From Actinomycetota bacterium (GTDB taxonomy: Bacteria; Actinomycetota; Actinomycetes; Streptosporangiales; Streptosporangiaceae), in the NCBI GenBank assembly GCA_027313705.1, contig DAHVDE010000002.1, positions 1 through 64,000 of the forward strand: a stretch of 64,000 bases of DNA. The letters are read 5' to 3'. Made by a program: the position numbers and the translations under genes. Within the stretch, counting starts at the first letter, position 1. Each line of letters begins with the position of its first letter. The notes beneath the pieces are model-generated. The model had not been told where the DNA came from and did not search any database. It was given only the letters and a program-made list of their open reading frames with translations. Of this stretch, positions 56,717 to 64,000 are shown in pieces.

Positions 56717-58331
56717 GGCGTATCCATTCCAGGAGACCGGCTAGCTGTCGCACGGGTGACGAAGCCGTGCGCCAGCGGCTGGCTTCTGCGTGCATGGCGG
56801 CGAGCGGCCCTGGTTCGAGCTGGCAGGCGCTGGCTCGCTCGACCACGTCGGGCAGCCGGAAGAGAGCAACCTCGCTGAGCTCGACCTCGCCCATATGGCG
56901 CAGCGCGAACGCGAAGTCTCGCCACAGGTCGATGTCATGGGGCAGGTCGGACAGCAGGCTCGCATACACATCGGCAGCCACGCTGAAGTGCTCGCGAATG
57001 TAAGCCACGTGACCGGTCAGCAGGTCCCTGGCCGGCGAAGGCGGCAGCGACCCGAGGCGGCCGGCGGTTGCGGCGAACCGCTCGGGGTCGCGCGCGCTCA
57101 TCAGGCTCAGGTGATCGATCGTCTGATCCGCCCGGCCGCGTTCGTCGGCAAGCGCGTTGACCTCCACGCCGTCAGGTGCCCCCAGTTCGGCGAGCAGGCC
57201 ATCAAGTTCCGCGCCAGCGGCAGGCAGGCGGGTCACCCTGGGCGCCACCTGGCGCCACCGGCCGCCAGCGGACAGCCAGTGGGTCCGCCAGGCCGGTGCC
57301 CGTCGCCGGCCGGTGCCTGACGGCGGTGCGGTGCCCTCGAAGCCGAACGAGGCGAGCCTGTCCCTCGCCAGCTCACCCGGCTCGGTCAGGCGGCCCGCGC
57401 GAGCCAGCCAGTCCGCGATCTCGCCAAGCACGATCGCGACGCCTGCGGCAGGCTCCTTGCAGTCGCCGCCCCGCTCAAACAGTTCAAGCAGGCGCGTGAC
57501 CTGACCGGCATCGGCGACATCGACAAGGCCGGGTGGCGGCAAGGCAGCGGATTCGGTCAGCAGGGCCATGCCGGAGGCTGACGAGCGAAGATGAGCGGCG
57601 GCCGCGGCGACCTTCGCCGCCCGCCACCGGGCGCTGGCCGTTGCCGGCGCCACCGCGATCCCCGGCCTGGCCGCTGAGCGTGGTCGGTCAGGTCCTCGCT
57701 CAACCGCCACCACGGGAGAGCGCGCGTGCAGGATCGGGTCGGCACCGCACTGGCCTGCGTCCACCGCATCGCCATGCGAAGCGACTACGCCGGGCAGCGG
57801 CGCGCGCTCGGTGATCAGCCGGGAGTGCGGAACGCCTGGCAGCACCACGCTTCCCGCGAGAACTTCGATGGTCACGTCACAGCCAGCGAACTCGGCGCCG
57901 CAGTCCGCTGCCAGCCACGTGCCAGGCAGCCTGATCTGACCAGTCCGGTCGGCTCTGACCTGGCAGGGCGGTACATCAGAACCCGGGTAAGCCCGCGCGC
58001 GGAGCAGGCGGGCTGACAGCGTCAGCGTCTCTGCCCGGCGGCAGGCGGCGCGGAAGTGACCGTCGGGCAGGAGCGTCCCTGCGCCGCGGTCAAGCAGGTT
58101 GCCGAGTTCCGCGCACCAGGCGCCGACGCGCGGGTCGGTCAGAATCGGGTCGGCGGCTTCCCCGGCCTGCTTGAGCGCATTGGAAAGCTCATGCATTGCC
58201 TGAGCTGGCGATCCGTTCTCGTCAAGCGCGCCCAGACGTCGGCGGAGCCACTCGATCCGCAGCAGTGTCAGGCCGCGGACGGTGGCCAGCACCTCGTCGA
58301 CGCCGGTATTTGTGCCGGTGCCTGCGCTCAT
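56697..58331 (-). CDS. Unknown large protein, possible relative of the HExxH modification proteins
   Basis: A 544-residue protein with no membrane segment. The N-terminal 130 residues (LRIEWLRRRLGALDENGSPA, ILTDPRVGAWCAELGNLLDR) resemble, in my recollection, the start of proteins of the HExxH peptide-modification class, but no HExxH motif is present in this one. The middle is low in complexity (PPSGTGRRRAPAW). The last 170 residues (LTGHVAYIREHFSVAADVYA, LWRDFAFALRHMGE) are helical repeats. Its start overlaps the LLM gene stop (ATGA) and its end overlaps the next gene, so it is firmly an operon member. A substrate-recognition protein is one possibility. This assignment is low confidence. Confidence 0.6.
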   Translation of the reverse strand: MSAGTGTNTGVDEVLATVRGLTLLRIEWLRRRLGALDENGSPAQAMHELSNALKQAGEAADPILTDPRVGAWCAELGNLLDRGAGTLLPDGHFRAACRRAETLTLSARLLRARAYPGSDVPPCQVRADRTGQIRLPGTWLAADCGAEFAGCDVTIEVLAGSVVLPGVPHSRLITERAPLPGVVASHGDAVDAGQCGADPILHARSPVVAVERGPDRPRSAARPGIAVAPATASARWRAAKVAAAAAHLRSSASGMALLTESAALPPPGLVDVADAGQVTRLLELFERGGDCKEPAAGVAIVLGEIADWLARAGRLTEPGELARDRLASFGFEGTAPPSGTGRRRAPAWRTHWLSAGGRWRQVAPRVTRLPAAGAELDGLLAELGAPDGVEVNALADERGRADQTIDHLSLMSARDPERFAATAGRLGSLPPSPARDLLTGHVAYIREHFSVAADVYASLLSDLPHDIDLWRDFAFALRHMGEVELSEVALFRLPDVVERASACQLEPGPLAAMHAEASRWRTASSPVRQLAGLLEWIRLDPDHR

Positions 58332-59266
58332 GGCGTCTGCAAGGTTAGTACTTCGCCAGCGAGTTCGGCCAGCTCGGCGTCCCAGTCCGGCGGATGGTCG
58401 GCGGGAATGAGGATGAACTTCGAGGCGCCTGCCTCGATGTAATCGCTGATCCGCGCTCGCAGGGCGGCACCGCCGACCGGCAGCGCCTCCGCGATGGCCA
58501 GGTCAGGACGGCGCCAGGCCAGGAAGCTGGTCGCCTGCGGGGTCGGCTCGCGCAGGCAGTACAGCATCAGGACGCCGTAATGGTCCTCGTCGATCCGCCT
58601 GCTGTGTTTCCTGGCGGTCGCGTCCACGATCGCGATGCCAGCGCTGACCTCGGCCGGGGTGGCGAAGCTGGCCAGCCAGCCGTCCCCGAGCCGCCCGGCT
58701 CGCCGCAGCTCGGTACGATGTGCGCCGCCCAGCCAGATCGGCAGCGGCCGGCCGGGCCTTGGCCGGACACCGAAGCCGTCGGCGGTAAAGCGCGGCCCGT
58801 GATGGTACACGGCTTCCTCGGTCCAGAACTGGCGGATGAGCGGCACGGCTTCCTCGAACCACGGTCCGCGCTCCGGCCGGCTCACGCCGAAGGCCTGCTG
58901 CTCGGCGGCGTGCACGGTGCCGAGCCCGAGGATCGGAAGAGTTCTCCCGCCGCTGAGCAGGTGCAGCGTGGCAAGCGCCTTGGCGATCAGCGCGGGTGGC
59001 CGGCCGGGTACGACAAGCACGCTGGTGCCGATCTTGATCCGCTCGGTCACGGCCGCCGCGAAGCCGAGCGCGGCGACCGGGTCGAGCGCGTGGCCGGCCG
59101 CCACCTCGGAGAACCACAGGGAGTCGAAGCCGTGCTTCTCGGCCGCCAGGCAGACGGTGAGAAGCTCGGCGCGGTTGCGTACTAGCTCGTGGACACCGAG
59201 CCCGACGCCGATGCGAACCTTCAGCGTCTTCCTCTGTGTCTCCATCAGCGCCTGCTGGCTGGCCAT
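58328..59266 (-). CDS. LLM-class flavin-dependent oxidoreductase
   Basis: A 312-residue TIM-barrel protein of the bacterial luciferase-like (LLM) class, which uses F420 or FMN. The start ATG 59266 has GAGGAGG upstream. Family marks: VRIGVGLGVHELVRNRAELL, then CLAAEKHGFDSLWFSEV, KIGTSVLVVPGRPPALIAKA and GGAHRTELRRAGRLGDGWL, and a C-terminal ADHPPDWDAELAELAGEVLT. LLM enzymes oxidise or reduce small molecules, including amino-acid derived and terpenoid substrates. It is 10 bases after the SPASM protein and overlaps the next gene by 4. In an operon with two radical SAM proteins its reducing or oxidising step would act on the modified product. Confidence 0.88.
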   Translation of the reverse strand: MASQQALMETQRKTLKVRIGVGLGVHELVRNRAELLTVCLAAEKHGFDSLWFSEVAAGHALDPVAALGFAAAVTERIKIGTSVLVVPGRPPALIAKALATLHLLSGGRTLPILGLGTVHAAEQQAFGVSRPERGPWFEEAVPLIRQFWTEEAVYHHGPRFTADGFGVRPRPGRPLPIWLGGAHRTELRRAGRLGDGWLASFATPAEVSAGIAIVDATARKHSRRIDEDHYGVLMLYCLREPTPQATSFLAWRRPDLAIAEALPVGGAALRARISDYIEAGASKFILIPADHPPDWDAELAELAGEVLTLQTP

Positions 59267-59276
59267 GCGATCCTCC

Positions 59277-60761
59277 TCACGCTGCCGCGTGCACGGCTTG
59301 GGTGACAGCGCCGTTGAAGGCGGTGCTCTCGCGGTGCTTGCCGGCGAAGAAAGACGGAATAACGGTGGCGAACAGCTCCTCGTGCATGGCCTGGTAGGCC
59401 ACGCAGTGCGGGTCGGGCATCGGCACGGGCACCGAGCCGTGCTGCCCGATCAGCGTGCAGCCGCCGCCGCAACTGCCGAGCCAGCCGCATCCGGCGCAAG
59501 ACGGGGGAGCGGCCCTCAGGTCCGCTGGCAGCAGGTCGGGCAGCGGCGAAGGCCCGGCCGTTGCGAGGGGCAGCAAGCGGCGTCGCCCTGGCTCAGCCGC
59601 CTGAACGCTTTCCGAGACGAAGCGCGGGCAGGCGTGCACGCCGCCGTCGGCGGCGACAACGTGCAGTGAGCGGCCCGAGCCGCAGTCCCGGCTGGTGCAG
59701 GAATCCCGCCAGCCGGACCTGTCGCCTAGCAGGCGCAGCAGGAACTTGCCCGCCGACTGGTCGAGCTGACTGGCTCCATCGCGGTCGGCAAGGCGTATTG
59801 CTGAGCGCATGAAGCCGGCGAACTCCAGGTTGGTGATGGCGTGCCTGGTCCACGCGGCCCCGGCCTCACCTTCTGGCAGCACCGGTTTCAGCAAGGTGCT
59901 CGCCGGCTCGTGGCCGGCCAGCTCACCGACGGTTTCTCTTGGCTGATGAATATTGTGGCGGTTGATTGTCGCGATGAGGTGGACGGGAAGTTCACGTCGC
60001 CTGCACCGGCCGATTGCCGCAACGGCGCGATCATAAGAGCCGGAGCCGTTCCTGAAAACCCTGGCGGCATCGTGGATAGCGCGGGGACCGTCGAGGCTGA
60101 TCCCGATCGCCACGCCGTGGCGGGCAAGGAAGTCGGCGAGGTCGTCGTCCAGCGCGGTTCCGTTGGTCTGGACCGATGCGCGCAACGTCTTCCCGCGCGC
60201 CGACGCCGCTTCGCGCGCCCAGGGCAGCAGTTCGCGGAACGCCGCGCCGGCGACGGCGATCTCGCCGAAGTCGACAAGGATCGTTTCCCACGGTTGTTCG
60301 AGTGCGCCGAGGATGGCGGAGCGAGCGAGATCCCCGGCCATGGCGCGGTGCGGTGTCGGAGCCGCGTGGCCAAGATAGCAATACGTGCATACCAGGTTGC
60401 ACCCGTGGTTGAGCAGCAATACCAGTGTGTAGTAGTCCCTGGTCGCCGCGACGGCCGCATGGTGCTCGGTGGCGTTGTAGACGCCCTGGCCGCCGATGGT
60501 GATCAGGCCGCGGCGCCAGGCCGCGTCGATCAAGGGGCGCCACTGACCTGAGTCTTCGGCATGGGCGATGCCGGCGAACGGCGTGCGCTCGGCCGGGTCG
60601 AACACGGCCCAGCCGCCAGTCCTGGAGCTGATCGCCAGTGACCCGAAGGGAAGGTCATGCCACCTGAGTTCGTCCGGCCTGACGGCACCTGACGCGGGCA
60701 CGGGGGATGACCACCACCTGCGCCAGGTCGGCAGCGGGTCGGCCGGAGCGATCCAGCGCAT
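59277..60761 (-). CDS. Radical SAM/SPASM peptide-maturase-like protein
   Basis: A 494-residue radical SAM protein. I start it at ATG 60761, 4 bases after the preceding stop; the frame extends upstream to 61001 but that part overlaps the preceding gene. Residues about 1-100 are a leader-binding-like domain (WHDLPFGSLAISSRTGGWAV, then IAHAEDSGQWRPLIDAAWRR). The cluster is HGCNLVCTYCYLGH: Cys121, Cys125, Cys128. The C-terminal SPASM segment is Cys-rich: SCTSRDCGSG, VHACPRF, PPSCAGCGWLGSCGGGCTLI and PHCVAYQ. SPASM proteins bind two extra Fe-S clusters and modify peptides, as in FxsB, AlbA and mycofactocin maturases. No short precursor gene is seen nearby. Confidence 0.86.
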   Translation of the reverse strand: MRWIAPADPLPTWRRWWSSPVPASGAVRPDELRWHDLPFGSLAISSRTGGWAVFDPAERTPFAGIAHAEDSGQWRPLIDAAWRRGLITIGGQGVYNATEHHAAVAATRDYYTLVLLLNHGCNLVCTYCYLGHAAPTPHRAMAGDLARSAILGALEQPWETILVDFGEIAVAGAAFRELLPWAREAASARGKTLRASVQTNGTALDDDLADFLARHGVAIGISLDGPRAIHDAARVFRNGSGSYDRAVAAIGRCRRRELPVHLIATINRHNIHQPRETVGELAGHEPASTLLKPVLPEGEAGAAWTRHAITNLEFAGFMRSAIRLADRDGASQLDQSAGKFLLRLLGDRSGWRDSCTSRDCGSGRSLHVVAADGGVHACPRFVSESVQAAEPGRRRLLPLATAGPSPLPDLLPADLRAAPPSCAGCGWLGSCGGGCTLIGQHGSVPVPMPDPHCVAYQAMHEELFATVIPSFFAGKHRESTAFNGAVTQAVHAAA

Positions 60762-60765
60762 GGCG

Positions 60766-61806
60766 TCAGCCTGCCCCGGCGAGCGGAGGCATGGCACGCG
60801 GACGGTCCTTGGCGCGTGGCTGATAGGGGCGGGTGAGGTCGAGACCCGCGCAGAGCAGGAGGAACTTGCAGGTGCCGCAGCTCGCCAGCAGTTGCTCTCC
60901 GGCACGGTCGGCGAGCCTGGTCCACCCGCCAGGACCGGTGGCTTCTGCGGCCGAGCCGACCGGGTGATCGCGCAGCGGCGGGCAGTTGAAGACCACGCCA
61001 TCGGGTCCGACGCAGGTCTGGAGCGCGTGCTCGGCCCTCGGGCGGGGTACCTCCCCGGCGCTGGCGGGCCACTCGTCGCCGTAGACAGGACCCATCACGC
61101 TCACCGTGAACGGGCGCTCCCGGCTCACCTCGATGATCCGCGCGATGAGGGACCGCCAGGCCGGCTCGTCCAGGCGGCGATCCATGATACCGTGCGCGCG
61201 GCCGAGATCAGCGAGCGGGAAGACGGTCCACACCTCAGCGCCGAGGCGTCCTGCGAGGTCCGCGCAGTCGCTTACCTCGTGGGCGTTGCCCTGGTGCAGG
61301 ACCGTGTGCAGACCGGTGATCCGGCCGCCCGCCGCCTGCAGCCGGTCGATCGCGCGCATGGTCCGGCGGAAGGTTCCCTCGCCGCGCATCCAGTCATGCG
61401 TTCGCGGCGACGCGCCGTCGATGCTGACGTGGACACCGAACGCCGGATGCTGGGCCTGGGCAGAGGCGATCCTGCCGGGGATGTCGCCGCGGAACAGCAA
61501 GCCGTTGGTCACCAGCGTGGTGCGCTCGGCCCCGACTTCGTGCGCATAGGCCGCGAGTTCCACCGCATCGGGGCGCAGGAGCGCTTCACCGCCCGAGAAG
61601 ACCAGGCTGCGCACGCCGCCCTCGACGCACCTCTGCACGAACCGCCGCCAGGCGGGCATGTCGAGTTCGCGGTCCGCGGGCGAGTCTTCCTCTGGCACGG
61701 CGCAGTGCCGGCAGCGCAGGTTGCAGCGCTCGGTGAGAAGGATCTGCACCTGCCGGGGCCGGAACGCGCTCTGGGGCCGGGCCGGGACCGTGGTGAGGAT
61801 GCTCAC
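60766..61806 (-). CDS. Radical SAM protein with C-terminal SPASM/twitch-like cysteines
   Basis: A 346-residue radical SAM protein. ATG 61806 overlaps the amidohydrolase stop (ATGA). The cluster is TERCNLRCRHCAVPEEDS: Cys28, Cys32 and Cys35. SAM binding follows as SLVFSGGEALLRPDAV. The C-terminal part carries a twitch/SPASM Cys set: QTCVGPDGVVFNCPPL, and LLASCGTCKFLLLCAGLD. The whole is close in architecture to PqqE/MftC-type proteins (346 residues against about 380). It stops 4 bases before the next radical SAM gene, so two different radical SAM chemistries are coupled in one operon. Probably the first modification step; inference. Confidence 0.86.
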   Translation of the reverse strand: MSILTTVPARPQSAFRPRQVQILLTERCNLRCRHCAVPEEDSPADRELDMPAWRRFVQRCVEGGVRSLVFSGGEALLRPDAVELAAYAHEVGAERTTLVTNGLLFRGDIPGRIASAQAQHPAFGVHVSIDGASPRTHDWMRGEGTFRRTMRAIDRLQAAGGRITGLHTVLHQGNAHEVSDCADLAGRLGAEVWTVFPLADLGRAHGIMDRRLDEPAWRSLIARIIEVSRERPFTVSVMGPVYGDEWPASAGEVPRPRAEHALQTCVGPDGVVFNCPPLRDHPVGSAAEATGPGGWTRLADRAGEQLLASCGTCKFLLLCAGLDLTRPYQPRAKDRPRAMPPLAGAG

Positions 61807-63086
61807 TGCGGGGACACCGCCTCGTGGCCGAGCGCCGGGTGGTAGCCAGCGGGCAGCATGCCCTCCAGGTCGGCGATCTCGCTGTCGGCCGACCAGGCAG
61901 GGCCCAGGTGGGCCAGCAGTTCCGGCAGGTCGATGCCGTAATACCTGGCCGGCCCTTCGACCAGCATCGCTCGCTTTTGCCGGTCGGTGAGGTCTGGCCG
62001 GTCGCGGAGGACGACAAGCGGGTCAGGCCAGGCACCGTCCATGTGCGGCCAGTCGCTGGCGAACAGTATCCGGTCGGCGCCCACCAGCCCGGCCGCGTGC
62101 GCGAGCCCTAGGTCGGCGGGCTCGCCTGAAATATAAAGCTGGTCGCGGAACTGCCTGATCGGACCGCGCTCGGGCACGCGGGAAAGCAGGGCGAACTTGT
62201 CGTAGGTCTCTTCCAGGCGCCCAAGCCAGTGCGGCAGCCAGCCGACGTCTCCTTCGAACACGCCAAGACGCAGCGCGGGGAACCGGTCGAGCGCGCCTCC
62301 GTCGATCACGTGCATGACCGCTAGCTGCGCCTGGAAGGGCTGGCCCATCTGCCACTGCGTGCGGTTCGCATAGACCCAGCCGACGCCGAGTGCGTTGGAT
62401 GCCGGGTTCACGACATGCACGGTGGCGGGCAGGTCGTGGTCGGTGAGGATCTGGTAGATCGGGTCCATTTCCTGGTGGCCAAGGTTACGGCAAAGGGCGG
62501 CGCGGCCAGGATCTGCGAAGGGCACGGCACCGGGACCGGAGCGGGGAAGCGGTGACAACATGGCGGTCGAGCAGCCGAGGCCGATGCACCTGGTCAGTTC
62601 GGCGACCGCGCGGTCGATATCCGCAAGCGGGATGACGGCACCCCAGCGGAGGCGTTGCGGGTCGGCCTGGCAGAACCGTGCGATCCACGAGTTGTAGGTC
62701 TCCGCATAGGCCCAGCGGAAGTCGATGTCCTCGACGTCGTCCAGGCCGAGAGTGCAGGAAGGGAACAAGACGCTGACGGCGATTCCCTGCTCGTCCATCA
62801 GCCGCAGCCGGGCGTGCGGCTCGTTGACACCGGGGTGCACCTCGGTGTCGAGATCGAGATCGAGCCTGCCCTCCGCGCTGCCTGAGCCCGGTGTGCACAG
62901 CGTGCCGATCGTCCATTCCAGGTCGAGTTCGCGGCCGTGGTGGAACAGCTTTTCCTCACCGACCTCTGTCCTGGTGCGCTGGCGCGCGTACGGACGGAAC
63001 CGCTCGGGCAGTTCCTTCGCCCACAGGTCGAAAGGCTCGACCACATGGCTGTCCGCGTCGATGACCGGCAGCTTCGGCTTACTCAT
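61803..63086 (-). CDS. Amidohydrolase-2 family metal-dependent hydrolase
   Basis: A 427-residue protein of the Amidohydrolase_2 (ACMSD-like) TIM-barrel family. I start it at ATG 63086 (GAGGGGG ribosome binding site at 63094-63100) although the frame is open to 63335. The metal motif IDADSHVVEPFDL is at the N-terminus; TVHVVNPAS holds the next His, and the C-terminal RILFASDWPHMDGA holds the conserved Asp. The middle (AVSVLFPSCTLGLDDVEDID) matches the decarboxylase-type members. Such enzymes decarboxylate or hydrolyse small aromatic or amino-acid-derived acids. Its start overlaps the HExxH gene by 8 bases and its stop overlaps the radical SAM gene. Confidence 0.86.
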   Translation of the reverse strand: MSKPKLPVIDADSHVVEPFDLWAKELPERFRPYARQRTRTEVGEEKLFHHGRELDLEWTIGTLCTPGSGSAEGRLDLDLDTEVHPGVNEPHARLRLMDEQGIAVSVLFPSCTLGLDDVEDIDFRWAYAETYNSWIARFCQADPQRLRWGAVIPLADIDRAVAELTRCIGLGCSTAMLSPLPRSGPGAVPFADPGRAALCRNLGHQEMDPIYQILTDHDLPATVHVVNPASNALGVGWVYANRTQWQMGQPFQAQLAVMHVIDGGALDRFPALRLGVFEGDVGWLPHWLGRLEETYDKFALLSRVPERGPIRQFRDQLYISGEPADLGLAHAAGLVGADRILFASDWPHMDGAWPDPLVVLRDRPDLTDRQKRAMLVEGPARYYGIDLPELLAHLGPAWSADSEIADLEGMLPAGYHPALGHEAVSPQ

Positions 63087-64000
63087 GCGAGATCCCCCTC
63101 CTGCCCGGCCGGTAGGTTCCATCGAGCCAGCGGGCAAGATCCTCAGGATCCGGATCTTCGCCGACGTCGCTGAGCGCGCGGTACAGCGCGAGCAGCACCT
63201 CGGGACGCTCAAGCAGCGCCCGGCCAGTCGCCGGGTCGCCGCCGCGCAACCGGGCCAGGCCAAGGCCCGCCCAGTTGGTGACGCAGTCAGGGGCACTGGC
63301 GATCGCTGCGCGGTAGGACCGGGCGGCCTGGTCATAGTCGCCGTGTAGGTAGGCGACGTCGGCGCCGCTGGCTTCGGCGCAGGCGGCTTCGAACTGGTCC
63401 TGGTCGGTCAGGCGCAGGTGCCGCAAACGGAATCGGGCGGTCTCCGTCGCGGCCGGCGCCGGGCCGCTGACCACGTCCGTGCGGACCGGCTCCGCCGAGG
63501 CCGGCTCTGCCCGCTGCCACTGACTGGTCAGGATGCTGATCGCGTCGGCGGCCGGGTTCAGGTTGCGCACCCGCCACCGGCCGCGATGGTCGGCGGCCGA
63601 GTCACTGGCTTGGGCGGCGAGGCCCGGCGGCACTGCCTCGCTGACCCAGCTGCGGATCGTGCTCCTGATTCCCTCGACGAAACGCCGGCCGGCGTCGGTC
63701 AGCTCCGGCGAGCCAGCCAGTTCGTCGGCCGCCAGCGCGGTCTGCTCGCGCCAGCGAGCGAATTTGAAGCTGGCCAGCCCGGCGCTCGCGGCGCTGGCGA
63801 CCGTCCTGCGGACTCGCCAGAAGTCGGTCTCCCCGAGGAAGGCGTACGTGCCTTGCAGCAGCCCGCCGAGCGGGCGGGGGTCATCGCGCCATGGCGCGTA
63901 GTAGCGGGTACCGGTTCGCGCCTCGTACAGCGGCATCAGGTCGATCAGCGCACCGAGCTTGGCGTGCTGGAACTCGTGGATCAGCGTGACGGCGAACGTC
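63079..64000 (-). CDS. HExxH peptide-modification protein, partial (runs off the window)
   Basis: The C-terminal 306 residues of a protein whose start lies beyond position 64000. The first visible residues read TFAVTLIHEFQHAKLGALID, a zinc-metalloprotease-type HExxH (HEFQH, 63964-63978), then YYAPWRDDPRPLGGLLQGTY and ASAGLASFKFARWREQTALA. The order HExxH, YAPWRDDPRPLGGLLQG is that of the 'HEXXH motif domain' proteins found with FxsB-type radical SAM maturases. The C-terminus has TPR-like helices (DYDQAARSYRAAIASAPDCV, ALYRALSDVGEDPDPEDLAR). It is the first visible gene of the minus-strand operon; the true first gene or a precursor could lie further upstream, outside the window. Confidence 0.78.
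   Translation of the reverse strand, partial: TFAVTLIHEFQHAKLGALIDLMPLYEARTGTRYYAPWRDDPRPLGGLLQGTYAFLGETDFWRVRRTVASAASAGLASFKFARWREQTALAADELAGSPELTDAGRRFVEGIRSTIRSWVSEAVPPGLAAQASDSAADHRGRWRVRNLNPAADAISILTSQWQRAEPASAEPVRTDVVSGPAPAATETARFRLRHLRLTDQDQFEAACAEASGADVAYLHGDYDQAARSYRAAIASAPDCVTNWAGLGLARLRGGDPATGRALLERPEVLLALYRALSDVGEDPDPEDLARWLDGTYRPGRRGISHE

Noticed and set aside
60761-61001. Extension of the SPASM protein to 61001
   Set aside because: The 80 extra residues overlap the preceding radical SAM gene and have shadow composition; the ATG at 60761 follows the previous stop by 4 bases.

Overview
The window is high-GC DNA whose protein families (LuxR/LAL ATP-dependent regulator, mycothiol-era DinB-type remnant, CHAT proteases, F420-type LLM oxidoreductase, DUF6879-like and large serine recombinase remnants, PiT and FtsX remnants) point to an actinomycete with a large genome, in the Streptosporangiales/Streptomyces-like range. 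No rRNA, tRNA, ribosomal protein or phage structural gene was recognised, so the taxon cannot be fixed more closely. Start codons are often GTG, and many genes in a string overlap by ATGA or a few bases.

Layout. 1-8,800: a frameshifted secreted protein, a KstD-like flavoprotein translationally linked to a giant single-chain acyl-CoA carboxylase, and a DMT transporter. 8,800-20,100: a secreted propeller-like protein, a DinB remnant, a CHAT protease operon with two unknown partners, an MFS transporter, a sedolisin (S53) protease and a PQQ-type propeller lipoprotein, the last two separated by a perfect 20-bp bidirectional hairpin. 20,100-21,000 and 27,800-28,450 are graveyards (serine recombinase, DUF6879, ISKra4-like transposase, VapC/PIN). 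Between and after them lie an esterase, an NHL-repeat secreted protein, a BNR-repeat protein, a LAL regulator, a 1-Cys peroxiredoxin, a membrane-anchored hydrolase, an FtsX remnant, a CrtI-like oxidoreductase and a secreted carboxypeptidase-regulatory-repeat protein.

38,600-51,200 is the most striking region. A RES/Xre-type toxin-antitoxin pair is divergent from a CHAT-TPR protease; then follow a coiled-coil protein, a Clp-type AAA+ ATPase (one apparent single-base frameshift), a small radical-SAM/4Fe-4S protein, a zinc-ribbon FHA protein and a multi-pass membrane kinase with an atypical catalytic loop. I infer a phosphorylation-gated conflict or stress system: kinase output read by FHA, remodelling by the AAA+ unit, and CHAT as the proteolytic effector.

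51,300-64,000 holds two converging, tightly packed operons rich in metalloenzymes. The + strand one has an HTH protein, a repeat protein, a HemN-like radical SAM enzyme, a 2OG-Fe(II) oxygenase and an internally deleted Asp/Asn hydroxylase. The - strand one has an HExxH peptide-modification protein (cut by the window end), an amidohydrolase, two radical SAM proteins with Cys-rich C-termini, an LLM flavin oxidoreductase, a large unknown protein and a Cys-motif protein. I infer peptide or protein modification; no precursor peptide was seen.
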